Source: Pontixanthobacter aquaemixtae (GTDB taxonomy: Bacteria > Pseudomonadota > Alphaproteobacteria > Sphingomonadales > Sphingomonadaceae). From it: a DNA stretch of 64,000 bases. Shown here piece after piece: positions 25,743 through 33,997 of this stretch. Position numbers and translations under genes: made by a program. A model generated the notes under the pieces. It saw nothing but the letters and a program-made list of their open reading frames with translations, was not told where the DNA came from and ran no database searches. Each line of letters opens with the position of its first letter. Within the stretch, counting starts at the first letter, position 1. The stretch covers positions 248,001-312,000 of the forward strand of contig NZ_WTYX01000002.1 in the NCBI RefSeq assembly GCF_009827395.1, in the 5' to 3' direction.

Positions 25743-26561
25743 TTACTGTGCCGGATCCATCTCTGTGCCTTGCGGAAATAGCGGCCATGCGAGTTGTTGG
25801 CCCAAAGTTGCTTTGGGCAGATTTTCTACGCCGTAGCTCTTGGGATAGGTGCGGGTGATCTTCGCGGTGCCGAACAGCACATCCCAGAAAAACAGCAGAT
25901 TGCCATAATTGCCTTTGTAATTCGTGCCAGGATCATCGGCATGGCGGCCATGATGCGCATGATGGGTCGAAGGGGTGGAGATGGTGCGTTCGACAACCCA
26001 CATGATCGGGGACAGCGCCTTGATCTTATACAGCGGCTTGTCCCACGCGACATCGCTATGCGCACCGATAATCACAGTCATTTTGACGATCAAATATCCG
26101 GCATAGATCCAGCCCATGCCCATATAAAGAAACGCGCCGCCGATCCAAAGGCCGGGCATAAGTGCGTAATAAATAATGTTGTTTCGATATACGAGGCGGA
26201 CCGACATGTACCGCGCATTGTGATGCGCGCGATGCAAATTATACAGCCACGGGAATGTGTGGCTGGCGCGGTGCCACCAATATTGCGTCATATCATCGCC
26301 GATCAGCAGCAGGGCGATCCCGGCAAAGATATTGATGTTGGCCAGCGCGCCTTCCAGCTGCGGAGCGAACTGCCCCAACAGATAAGCAGAGGTAAGAATG
26401 ATGGTCGGCTGGGTAACCGCCATCAGCATGATCATGCTCACCGCTTCAACGATCCCGTCATCGCGCGTCTGCTCGCCTTTGCGGAACAAATCTGTCCGCC
26501 ATAGCTCGAGCAGGGCAAAGCCAAAGAATACGGCGAGAACGGCTATGGATGAATTGGGCAT
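25743..26561 (-). CDS. Fatty acid hydroxylase / sterol desaturase family protein
   Basis: Di-iron membrane hydroxylase. Histidine clusters are complete: HRASHTFPWLYNLHRAHHN, an HSD element, and STHHAHHGRHADD. Four or more membrane segments surround them. It converges with spt, so hydroxylation of sphingoid or acyl chains is a reasonable guess but not shown. The protein has 272 residues. The gene is divergent from a Crp/Fnr regulator gene only 53 bases away, which may control it. A second family member occurs at 55.4 kb. Confidence 0.82.
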   Translation of the reverse strand: MPNSSIAVLAVFFGFALLELWRTDLFRKGEQTRDDGIVEAVSMIMLMAVTQPTIILTSAYLLGQFAPQLEGALANINIFAGIALLLIGDDMTQYWWHRASHTFPWLYNLHRAHHNARYMSVRLVYRNNIIYYALMPGLWIGGAFLYMGMGWIYAGYLIVKMTVIIGAHSDVAWDKPLYKIKALSPIMWVVERTISTPSTHHAHHGRHADDPGTNYKGNYGNLLFFWDVLFGTAKITRTYPKSYGVENLPKATLGQQLAWPLFPQGTEMDPAQ

Positions 26562-26614
26562 GGGTGGACGCTCCTGTTGTCATTGGCCGCCATAGCCCAT
26601 ATGCGTCACTCGAA

Positions 26615-27301
26615 ATGTCAAATAGCTTACAATCTGATGCGCATTTGCGATCGCTGGTGGTTCCCACCCTGTTTCGCGAGCTGGATGACGATGTGCGCGA
26701 CAGCTTGCTCGCCAAAGCGCCATTGCGCAGATTTGATGACGGGCAGATCATCCAGCAAAGGGGCGACGATGCGATTGGCTTTTGGGTGATCGAGCACGGA
26801 ACGGTGAAGATCGGCCAGTTCCGCCTTGATGGCGACTTTCGCGCAATTGCGCTGTTGGTGAGCGGCGATTCCTATGGTGAACTGGCGCTGTTCGCGGCAA
26901 GCCCACGCGTCGTCGATGCGATTGCGGACGGCCAGGTTGATCTGCGGTGGATCGACGGGAACTCTTTCGAGCGCGCCATTCAAAGCGATCCGGCAACGAT
27001 GCGAAGGCTGGTGGGCAATCTGGCTGCGCAATTGCAGGAAGTGCTCGATCTGGTCACCGGATTGGGTCATGCCTCCAGCCTGTCGCGCGTGGCAGCAGTG
27101 CTCGCCAATATGGCTGCGACGAAACGCATTCCGGTGATGATCAAGCTGGGCCAGCAGGAGCTGGGCGAACTAACCGGCCTGACGCGGGTAACGGTCAACA
27201 AATGTTTGGCGATTCTGGAAGCGCGCGGGGCGCTACACCGACATTACGGGCGGATCGAGATTGTCGATTTCGGGCAATTGCAACGGGCCGCGCAGGCCTG
27301 A
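26615..27301 (+). CDS. Crp/Fnr family transcriptional regulator
   Basis: The 228-residue protein has a cyclic-nucleotide-binding-like domain (DDGQIIQQRGDDAIGFWVIEHG; GDSYGELALFAASPR at the phosphate loop position) and a C-terminal winged helix (LGQQELGELTGLTRVTVNKCL). There is no N-terminal cysteine cluster of the FNR type, so the ligand is unknown. The ATG at 26615 gives MSNSLQSD; a GTG-independent longer frame to 26549 would overlap the divergent hydroxylase gene and is less likely. Confidence 0.85.
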   Translation: MSNSLQSDAHLRSLVVPTLFRELDDDVRDSLLAKAPLRRFDDGQIIQQRGDDAIGFWVIEHGTVKIGQFRLDGDFRAIALLVSGDSYGELALFAASPRVVDAIADGQVDLRWIDGNSFERAIQSDPATMRRLVGNLAAQLQEVLDLVTGLGHASSLSRVAAVLANMAATKRIPVMIKLGQQELGELTGLTRVTVNKCLAILEARGALHRHYGRIEIVDFGQLQRAAQA

Positions 27302-27326
27302 TGGGCCAAGCTGAAAGCACGCAGTG

Positions 27327-27977
27327 TTAACCGCCGGGAACCACTTCGGTTGCCGCTTCGCATTTATCCTGCACCGCTTCGTTGCCCCCGCTGAAAGAGG
27401 TTAGCGCAATGAACCCGCCAACCACCAACAGGATGAAAATGGCGGTAACCGTGCCAAGATATTGATCGATGATCCGTTTGATTGGCGCCCCGAAAAGGCG
27501 GAACAAAATGCCCACGGTCATAAAGATCATCGCCCGCGCCGCGAGGCTGGCGAGAATGAAAGGCACCAGAGCCATTTCGATGAAGCCGGCGGTGATGGTG
27601 AGCAATTTGAAAGGAACCGGTGTCGCGCCGGCAATCAGGATCGCTTCGACGTCATATTCGCGCAGATAGCATGCCGCGACCGGGAAACTCTCGCTCAGCC
27701 CGAGCATGCCGATCAATTGCTGCCCGACACTGTCATAGAGACCCCAACCGATTGCATATCCCAGAAGCGCGCCCGCAACCGATGAAAGAGTGGCCACCAA
27801 AGCAAAACGGATCGCCTTGCGCGGTTCGGCCAGGCACATAAGGCCCAGCAACGGATGCGGCGGTATCGGGAAAAAGCTCGATTCGATGAAACAGAAGAAC
27901 GCGAGCCACCAAACCGCATGCGGATGGGACGCCTTGTCCATCGTCCAATCATAGAGGGCGCGCAGTGCTTTCATCAT
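27327..27977 (-). CDS. YqaA family (DedA/VTT-like) membrane protein
   Basis: The 216-residue protein has about five membrane segments. The N-terminal part SHPHAVWWLAFFCFIESSFF with PIPPHPLLGLM and a glycine-rich segment (GALLGYAIGWGLYDSVG) are characteristic of the YqaA group of the VTT/SNARE-associated superfamily. Family members act in membrane lipid homeostasis. It converges with the Crp/Fnr gene (25 bases apart). Confidence 0.8.
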   Translation of the reverse strand: MMKALRALYDWTMDKASHPHAVWWLAFFCFIESSFFPIPPHPLLGLMCLAEPRKAIRFALVATLSSVAGALLGYAIGWGLYDSVGQQLIGMLGLSESFPVAACYLREYDVEAILIAGATPVPFKLLTITAGFIEMALVPFILASLAARAMIFMTVGILFRLFGAPIKRIIDQYLGTVTAIFILLVVGGFIALTSFSGGNEAVQDKCEAATEVVPGG

Positions 27978-28177
27978 GGTCTGCGCGCGTTAGAGAAGGC
28001 TTGCGATTGCGGCAATGGAAGTTTTTCTGAAAACTCCGCCTCTCGAGAGCGGCCAGTGCGACCTCCGCAGCCCAAACGCTCCCGCCGGGCAACTAGATTG
28101 GCGGAGAAATTACAAACGCATGGCAACCGGTGACTGACCCTCAGTTCAGCATCTATCACCTATTTGGTACTTTTGTA

Positions 28178-28206
28178 TTGACATTGTGACGCTCTTTGGT
28201 TAGTAA
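28178..28206 (+). promoter_or_regulatory. Sigma-70-like promoter before the GTA cluster
   Basis: TTGACA at 28178-28183 is a perfect -35 element; 17 bases later TAGTAA at 28201-28206 can act as -10. Transcription would start near 28213, about 90 bases before the small terminase start, and read straight into the hairpin at 28234-28273. This lies in the 327 bases between the YqaA gene and the terminase gene; I see no coding gene there. Confidence 0.5.
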
Positions 28207-28233
28207 ATAGGAACATCGCGATAGACCGATTCG

Positions 28234-28273
28234 AAAACGGGCGGCCCTCCTTCATGGCGGGTGCGCCCGTTTT
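28234..28273 (+). terminator. Leader hairpin (terminator or attenuator) before the GTA genes
   Basis: AAAACGGGCG at 28234-28243 is perfectly complementary to CGCCCGTTTT at 28264-28273, giving a 10-bp stem with a T run on both strands. It lies about 20 bases after the predicted transcription start and covers an ATG at 28254. Expression of the GTA operon from this promoter would need read-through. Confidence 0.6.
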
Positions 28274-28304
28274 GCGTTGGCTCGCGCAGCACGAGGACGA
28301 GCCG

Positions 28305-28766
28305 GTGGTGAACAGGACCAAGATCAAACCAGAACTGAAGACAGGCGAAACCGGTCCGCTCAACCGCCATTGGCGCGATCTGTTTCTCGATATTCTGGCA
28401 GAAACTTCGAATGTCAGCGAAGCCGCGCGGCGGGCCGGAATCAATCCGAGCCGGGCATATAAGCTGCGCCGCGAAGAAGAAGGCTTCGCGCGCTCGTGGC
28501 GGGCGGCGCTGATCGAAGGATATGAGCATCTCGAGCTCGACCTGCTTGCCCGCCTGCGTTCGGGAGAGGCCAAGGATGGTCCCCGCCATGACAATGCCGC
28601 CGCTTTGCGATTGCTCGCTCTGCACAAGGATACAATGGCGCAGGAAAATGCGCAGCGGCTGGGCATGGATAGCAACCGTGCACGAGAAATCATCGAAGGG
28701 AAGCTGGAAGAATTGCGCCAGCGCGTGATCGCGCGCCGCCAGGCACGGGGCGATACCACCCAGTGA
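28305..28766 (+). CDS. GTA terminase small subunit-like protein
   Basis: The N-terminal helix-turn-helix (ETSNVSEAARRAGINPSRAYKLR) and C-terminal coiled coil (EIIEGKLEELRQRVIARRQ) match the small terminase at the start of RcGTA-like clusters. It would help the large subunit to package host DNA. The frame is open from an ATG at 28254, but that codon lies in the leader hairpin; the GTG at 28305 (or 28308) has GAGGACGAG upstream and is preferred, giving 153 residues. It overlaps the large terminase start by four bases (GTGA). Confidence 0.75.
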   Translation: MVNRTKIKPELKTGETGPLNRHWRDLFLDILAETSNVSEAARRAGINPSRAYKLRREEEGFARSWRAALIEGYEHLELDLLARLRSGEAKDGPRHDNAAALRLLALHKDTMAQENAQRLGMDSNRAREIIEGKLEELRQRVIARRQARGDTTQ

Positions 28767-30112
28767 GCAAAAGGAAGGACGCGGATCGCGATGATCTTGA
28801 TTTCATGCACGAAGTGGAGAAGCGCGATCGCACTCATGTCACGGCCTCAATGGATGGCACCGACGCGCGCATTGCCGCACGCGACTGGGACAATCTGTTT
28901 TCGTTGACGGCGCATCCGGGCCAACTGCCTCCATCTGGCGATTGGCGGGTGTGGCTGGTGATGGGCGGGCGCGGCTTTGGCAAAACGCGGGCGGGCGCAG
29001 AATGGGTCCGCTCGATTGCCGAAAGCGATCCGTTCGCGCGGATCGCGCTGGTTGCAACTTCTCTCGGGGAGGCACGCAGCGTTATGGTCGAAGGTGAAAG
29101 CGGGCTGATCGCCTGCTCTCCGGCCGGGCAGCGCCCCAAATTCGAGCCTTCGCTGCACCGGCTGCGTTGGCCCAATGGTGCGCAGGCAATCCTCTATTCG
29201 GCCGCCGAGCCGGAAAGCCTGCGCGGGCCGCAGCACAGCCACGCATGGTGCGACGAGATCGGCAAATGGCCACAGGCGCATGACCGCGCGGGGCAATGCT
29301 GGAACAATCTGACGCTCGGGCTGCGGCTCGGCAAAGAACAGCGGATCGTCGCCACGACCACCCCGCGCAATACCGCGCTGGTCCGGCGGCTGATTGATAG
29401 CGAAAACACGGCAATTTCGGGCGGCCCGACCAGGGACAATGCGCTCAACCTGCCGCAAACATTTTTGACCGCGATGGAGCAGGAATTCGGCAATTCGCTT
29501 CTCGCCCGGCAGGAACTGGGCGGTGAATTGATCGAGGAAATCGAAGGCGCTTTATGGAGCCGCGCGCTGTTGGAAAGAAGCCGCGCTGACGCCGCTGTCG
29601 CTGACTATGTCCGGATCGTGGTGGCGGTGGATCCACCCGCTTCTTCAGATGGCGATGAATGCGGGATCGTTGTGGCTGGGCTGAGGAATGATGGAAGCAG
29701 CGTGGTGCTGGCCGACTGTTCGGTATCGAAAGCTTCGCCCGAACGCTGGGCGCGGGCGGTGGCTGATGCAGCACAAATCTGGGCCGCCGACCGGGTGGTT
29801 GCCGAAGCCAATCAAGGCGGCGCAATGGTCGCCAGCGTGCTGCGTGCGGCGGAGATTTCGTTGCCGCTCAAGCTGGTGCATGCCAGCCGCGGCAAAGCGG
29901 CCAGAGCCGAACCGGTTGCCGCGCTTTACGAGGCCGGACGGGTCAAACACTGCGGCACTTTCGCCGCGCTCGAAGACCAGATGTGCGCTCTGATGGCGGG
30001 CGGCGGTTACGAAGGCCCCGGCCGCAGCGCCGACCGCGCCGATGCGCTCGTATGGGCGCTGACGGAGTTGATGTTGGGGCAGCAGGCGAGGCCGCGGATT
30101 TCAGCGATCTAG
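28763..30112 (+). CDS. GTA terminase large subunit
   Basis: DNA-packaging ATPase and nuclease of the RcGTA-like agent (gp2). Walker A is GGRGFGKTRAG at about residues 68-78; the Walker B-like element is AWCDEIGKW near residue 160; the C-terminal RNase H-like nuclease begins with VAVDPPASSDGDECGI, and ends RSADRADALVWAL. At 449 residues it has the usual size. The GTG start overlaps the small terminase stop. The far end overlaps a reverse-strand gene by 12 bases. Confidence 0.92.
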   Translation: MSKRKDADRDDLDFMHEVEKRDRTHVTASMDGTDARIAARDWDNLFSLTAHPGQLPPSGDWRVWLVMGGRGFGKTRAGAEWVRSIAESDPFARIALVATSLGEARSVMVEGESGLIACSPAGQRPKFEPSLHRLRWPNGAQAILYSAAEPESLRGPQHSHAWCDEIGKWPQAHDRAGQCWNNLTLGLRLGKEQRIVATTTPRNTALVRRLIDSENTAISGGPTRDNALNLPQTFLTAMEQEFGNSLLARQELGGELIEEIEGALWSRALLERSRADAAVADYVRIVVAVDPPASSDGDECGIVVAGLRNDGSSVVLADCSVSKASPERWARAVADAAQIWAADRVVAEANQGGAMVASVLRAAEISLPLKLVHASRGKAARAEPVAALYEAGRVKHCGTFAALEDQMCALMAGGGYEGPGRSADRADALVWALTELMLGQQARPRISAI

Positions 30113-30631
30113 GTGATTTATGTCGGCTACGAATTCAGCCTCGTTGGCGAGAAACACCAACACTGCGTCGAGATCATCTTCCGATTTCCGGGTAAACACA
30201 AAATGCATGACCAACGGCGCTGCCAGCATGATTCCAATGAATGGAAGAAGAGTCCATCCGCCCGGCTCAAGCTTGTCATCAAACCATGAGGCAAGAAGGG
30301 AAATCACTGTGGACGTGAGAACAAAATACCACATAGCGTAGAAGATGTAAGCGGAAGCAGGAGCCCTGTACTTCGCCTGCAGCCTGGTAGCTCCTAACTC
30401 GTCTACCAGCCTGCCCGCCAAGACCGGCTTGGCGCCGTAGTCGAAGAACCAAGCAACGGTGTATGACAACCTAACCCGCCCGAACCACGCCCAACCCCGC
30501 ACGCCATCCGCGAATGGCCAGTACCAAGGCGGGGTTGCATCATTGATCCGCTGCTCGACGTCGGCGAGCGGAAGCCTGGATATCAACACAACGCTCTGAC
30601 CGACAAAGTAATCGAAAAGTTTCATCGCCAC
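30101..30631 (-). CDS. Hypothetical membrane protein, reverse strand, inside the GTA cluster
   Basis: I do not recognise this 176-residue protein. It has a soluble N-terminal part rich in aromatic residues (TPPWYWPFADGVRGWAWFG), two central membrane segments (about 95-115 and 127-146) and a soluble C-terminus. The frame is open with no sign of damage; a second ATG at 30625 is an alternative start. It is the only gene on the reverse strand between 28.3 and 42.9 kb and separates the large terminase from the portal gene, which are normally adjacent. It is likely an insertion, perhaps a late-acquired cargo gene. Confidence 0.6.
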   Translation of the reverse strand: MAMKLFDYFVGQSVVLISRLPLADVEQRINDATPPWYWPFADGVRGWAWFGRVRLSYTVAWFFDYGAKPVLAGRLVDELGATRLQAKYRAPASAYIFYAMWYFVLTSTVISLLASWFDDKLEPGGWTLLPFIGIMLAAPLVMHFVFTRKSEDDLDAVLVFLANEAEFVADINHLDR

Positions 30632-30679
30632 GAGATGATGCCGTGCTCCACGCCTTTCGGCAAGCCAAGGGAATAGTTT

Positions 30680-31837
30680 ATGTCTTTCCTCTCAACCATC
30701 GCTTCCGCCTTTAAAGGCGGGGGCGGAAAACGTGTGCCTTTGGCGCGCGGGTTTGTTTCGCCCTGGGCGGTTGCTTTCGATGGCAGCAGTCCGCGGGCAC
30801 CGTTTGATTATGGCCGCGCGATCCATTCCAGTTTTGTCGAAAATCCGGTGGCGCAGCGCGCGGTACGGATTGTCGCGGAAGGTGTAGGAAGCGCGCCGCT
30901 ATCAGCCAGTGACAGCGCGCTTGCCGATCTGGTGAAGTGCCCGAGCGCGGGGCAGTCGCTGATCGAAACGCTGGCGATGCATGTGCTGTTGCACGGCAAT
31001 GGCTTTGTCCAGATTATGAAGGATGCAAGTGGTCAGCCGGTCGAGCTCTATGCGCTGCGCCCAGAACGTGTTTCGGTGGTGGCGGGCGAGGATGGTTGGC
31101 CAACCGCATATCATTATCGACTGGCCGACCGGACGCTGACAATCCCGCTGGAGGACGAGGCCGGCTGGCCCAACATCATTCACCTTAAGAGCATTCACCC
31201 CGGCGATGACCATTACGGCGCGGGCAGCCTTGCCGCAGCCGAACAGGCGGTCGCGATCCACAATGCCGCGAGCGAATGGAACCGGTCCTTGCTCGAAAAC
31301 GCCGCGCGGCCATCGGGCGCACTGGTTTACGAAACCGGCGATAGCGGCGGGCTGACCACCGACCAGTTCGAGCGGCTGAAGTCCGAGCTGACCGCCGCCT
31401 ATGCCGGGCAGGCCAATGCGGGACGGCCAATGCTGCTCGAAGGCGGGCTCGACTGGAAAGCCATGTCGATGAGCCCGGCAGACATGGATTTTGCCACGCT
31501 CAAAGCCGCCGCCGCGCGCGACATCGCGTTGGCTTTTGGCGTGCCGCCGATGCTGCTCGGCCTGCCGGGCGACAACACCTATGCCAATTACCGCGAGGCC
31601 AATCGCGCGCTGTGGCGGCTCACGCTGCTGCCGCTCGCCGGCAAAATTCTCGGCGGACTGCAGCAAGGTCTTTCAAGCTGGTTTGCCGATGCAACACTCG
31701 CGGTCGATCTCGATCAGATCCCTGCTCTGTCAGAAGATCGCGAGCGTTTGTGGTCGCAAATTTCCACCGCCGAATTCCTCAGCCGTGATGAAAAGCGCGC
31801 GATGATCGGGCTTGAACCCAAAGGAGAAAGCGCATGA
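30680..31837 (+). CDS. GTA portal protein
   Basis: HK97-type portal (gp3), the dodecameric ring through which DNA enters the head. Typical segments are FVSPWAVAFDGSS, NPVAQRAVRIVAEGV, LLHGNGFVQIM, the loop GDDHYGAGSL, and GVPPMLLGLPGDNTYANYREA, a phage portal hallmark. The 385 residues are normal. It overlaps the tiny g3.5-like gene by four bases (ATGA). Confidence 0.93.
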   Translation: MSFLSTIASAFKGGGGKRVPLARGFVSPWAVAFDGSSPRAPFDYGRAIHSSFVENPVAQRAVRIVAEGVGSAPLSASDSALADLVKCPSAGQSLIETLAMHVLLHGNGFVQIMKDASGQPVELYALRPERVSVVAGEDGWPTAYHYRLADRTLTIPLEDEAGWPNIIHLKSIHPGDDHYGAGSLAAAEQAVAIHNAASEWNRSLLENAARPSGALVYETGDSGGLTTDQFERLKSELTAAYAGQANAGRPMLLEGGLDWKAMSMSPADMDFATLKAAAARDIALAFGVPPMLLGLPGDNTYANYREANRALWRLTLLPLAGKILGGLQQGLSSWFADATLAVDLDQIPALSEDRERLWSQISTAEFLSRDEKRAMIGLEPKGESA

Positions 31838-31959
31838 CAATTTTCAGCAAGATCAAGCCCGCATCAGCCAGGGCCATCTCAAGATGGCGCGCCCTTGGCC
31901 AGATCGCGCCGCTTACCCTCGGCTTTGTCGCCGGGCTTTGCGTTACGCTGGTCCTATGA
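31834..31959 (+). CDS. Small GTA protein in the g3.5 position
   Basis: A 41-residue frame too short for most gene finders. The sequence is MTIFSKIKPASARAIS followed by RWRALGQIAPLTLGF and a hydrophobic end VAGLCVTLVL. Its ATG overlaps the portal stop and its TGA overlaps the protease start, both by four bases (ATGA), so it is translated as part of the chain. RcGTA also has a small gene (g3.5) at this position. It has one possible membrane segment; function unknown. Confidence 0.7.
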   Translation: MTIFSKIKPASARAISRWRALGQIAPLTLGFVAGLCVTLVL

Positions 31960-32345
31960 GATTTGCCGGCTATGCCGCTTTGTTCGGCACACCCGATGCG
32001 GCGCAGGACACGGTAGAAAAGGGCGCGTTCCAGCGCACGCTTGTCCGGCGATCGGCCCCGTTGCCGCTCTTCTGGCAGCACCGGCCCGACCAGCAAATCG
32101 GCTGGGTGGTGACCGCGAGCGAAGATCAGCGCGGTCTGCGTATCATTGCGGAGATCGACAATCCCGATGGCAAAGCCGCCACCCTGCTGAGCGGGCACAA
32201 AGTCAGCGGTCTCAGCTTCGGATACCGCGCGCGTCGGTACCGGAAAAACGGCACCGGCCGCCGCCTCGAAGAAATCGACCTGTTCGAAATCAGCTTGGTC
32301 ACGCACCCACTGCAACACGGCGCGCGCGTTCACATGATCGCCTGA
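31956..32345 (+). CDS. GTA prohead protease
   Basis: HK97-family maturation protease (gp4) that trims the capsid protein N-terminus during head assembly. Motifs: RFAGYAALFGTPD at the start, GAFQRTL, LPLFWQHRPDQQIGW with the catalytic His, and GLSFGYRARR with the serine. The 129-residue product starts at 31956; a longer frame to 31812 overlaps the portal and is a shadow. It shares a four-base overlap with the preceding small gene. Confidence 0.9.
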   Translation: MRFAGYAALFGTPDAAQDTVEKGAFQRTLVRRSAPLPLFWQHRPDQQIGWVVTASEDQRGLRIIAEIDNPDGKAATLLSGHKVSGLSFGYRARRYRKNGTGRRLEEIDLFEISLVTHPLQHGARVHMIA

Positions 32346-32399
32346 GCAACCACCACACTCCCTGTCTTTTCACTCCCCCAAACGAAAGGCCCATTCCCA

Positions 32400-33548
32400 A
32401 TGGATGACACCACTCTTTCCACTTCCGACACTGCCGATCAGCTCGACGCCAGCTTCGATATCGTCGCGCGGCAGGACAAGACCGAGCAAGACATTTCCTC
32501 GCTCCGCAGCGATGTCGATGAGGTGAAAGCCCGCCTCGACAAAGTCGCCAAAGCAGCCGCACGCCCTGCCCTGTCTGGCACGAGCGCCAGCGCCGAAGTC
32601 AAAGGCTTCGTCGATGGCTATCTGCGCCATGGCCGCGAACATGAAATCAAATCGGTCAGCGGACAGACGCCCGCCGATGGCGGCTATGCCGTACCGCAGG
32701 AAATCGATGCGGTCATTGCCCGCGAATTGACCGAAATCAGCCCGATCCGGGCCATTTCGCAAGTGGTCCAAACCGGCAGCGCAGGTTACCGCAAGCTTGT
32801 CTCGACAGGTGGTACTGCCAGCGGGTGGGTCAGCGAAACCGCCGCCCGGCCCGAAACCGACACGCCGCAATTTTCGGAAATCGCCCCGCCCACGGGCGAG
32901 CTCTACGCCAATCCCGCGGCAAGCCAGGCCATGCTCGACGACGCGGCATTCGATCTTGAAAGCTGGCTGGCGAGCGAGATTGCGATGGAATTTGCCCGCG
33001 CAGAAGGCGCAGCCTTCGTCAGCGGATCGGGCAGCGACCAGCCCGCAGGTTTCCTCAGCGCGCCCACTTCAACCGCCGAAGATTCCGCGCGCGCGTTTGG
33101 CACGCTGCAATATATCGGCAGCGGCGATGATGCGGGGCTGGGTTCCAATCCCGAAATCAGCCTGATCGATCTGGTCCACACGATGAAATCGGGCCACCGC
33201 CAGGGCGCAAGCTTTGTGATGAACTCTTCGACATTGGCCGAAGTTCGCAAGCTCAAAACCACCGACGGTGCATTTCTGTGGCAGCCCGGGCTGGTCGATG
33301 GTCAGCCTGACCGGTTGCTTGGATACCCTGTGGTCGAAGCCGAGGATATGCCCGATATTGCAACCGGCGCATTCCCGATTGCATTCGGCAATTTCCGCCA
33401 CGGCTATCTGATCGCCGAACGCAGCGCGACACAGATCCTGCGTGACCCGTTCACCAACAAACCTTTCGTGCACTTCTATGCAACGAAGCGCGTAGGCGGC
33501 GGGGTTCTCGATAGTGCAGCGATCAAGCTGCTCAAGATCGAGAGCTAG
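32400..33548 (+). CDS. GTA major capsid protein
   Basis: HK97-fold capsid (gp5). The N-terminal ~65 residues form an acidic coiled coil (the delta domain, removed by the protease), followed by the shell domain with DGGYAVPQEIDAVIARELTE, SGWVSETAARPETDTPQFSEI, and the C-terminal RVGGGVLDSAAIKLLKI. 382 residues. A 449-base interval holding a hairpin and a repeat element separates it from gp6, so the capsid gene can be expressed at a higher level than the genes after it. Confidence 0.93.
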   Translation: MDDTTLSTSDTADQLDASFDIVARQDKTEQDISSLRSDVDEVKARLDKVAKAAARPALSGTSASAEVKGFVDGYLRHGREHEIKSVSGQTPADGGYAVPQEIDAVIARELTEISPIRAISQVVQTGSAGYRKLVSTGGTASGWVSETAARPETDTPQFSEIAPPTGELYANPAASQAMLDDAAFDLESWLASEIAMEFARAEGAAFVSGSGSDQPAGFLSAPTSTAEDSARAFGTLQYIGSGDDAGLGSNPEISLIDLVHTMKSGHRQGASFVMNSSTLAEVRKLKTTDGAFLWQPGLVDGQPDRLLGYPVVEAEDMPDIATGAFPIAFGNFRHGYLIAERSATQILRDPFTNKPFVHFYATKRVGGGVLDSAAIKLLKIES

Positions 33549-33592
33549 TGCCGCCCCGGCGAGGTTGAGCCCCCCTTCTCCCTCGCCCCTCC

Positions 33593-33638
33593 CGCACCCG
33601 CATCGCCGCATGCCCCTCCCGCGCGCGATGCGGGTGCG
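33593..33638 (+). terminator. 14-bp hairpin after the capsid gene
   Basis: CGCACCCGCATCGC at 33593-33606 is perfectly complementary to GCGATGCGGGTGCG at 33625-33638, with an 18-base loop. ATTTGTTTGTT follows and may serve as a weak T run. It may terminate or reduce transcription past the capsid gene, or protect the capsid mRNA. The repeat element begins right after it. Confidence 0.6.
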
Positions 33639-33639
33639 A

Positions 33640-33949
33640 TTTGTTTGTTCAGCCTCAAGCGCCGGCGTTCGCGTCCGCTCACTAGGCTATCCTCGCTTTC
33701 GCTCCCAGACGGCCGCTGCGCTGCGGGTGGCCGGTCGGCCGGTCGGCCTTGCGGTCCGTCCGTTGGCGGACCGGATCAATGCAATACTGAGATGGCTTGG
33801 AATGGTCCGGTCAGCGACAGCTGATCGCAAGCGCGGAGTCGAAGCCGAAGGCGCAGACGGCCAAAGGCCACCTGCACGCGCGTCGCCCGGTAGGGCGGGA
33901 GCCTAAGGGAGCGAATGCGACCGCCGGCGCTTGAGGCAAAACAAACAAG
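33640..33949 (+). repeat. MITE-like repeat, copy 2, inside the GTA cluster
   Basis: Left end 33640-33688 (TTGTTTGTTCAGCCTCAAGC...) and right end 33900-33949 (...CTTGAGGCAAAACAAACAAG) are inverted repeats of about 49 bases with few mismatches. The inner part is highly similar to 1899-2166 and in the same orientation. A second degraded copy of the right end lies at about 33955-33986, just before the gp6 start, as in copy 1. It contains overlapping short frames but no plausible protein. The whole gap 33549-33997 is taken up by the hairpin and this element. Confidence 0.78.
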
Positions 33950-33997
33950 TTTCCGGCGACTGAGGGACCAAACAAACAACTCTCAAAAGGACGCATT

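Noticed and set aside
33514-33906. Forward frame of 130 codons across the repeat element
   Set aside because: It crosses the capsid end, the hairpin and the repeat; the product is Arg/Ala/Val low-complexity and the other copy of the repeat does not keep the same frame.
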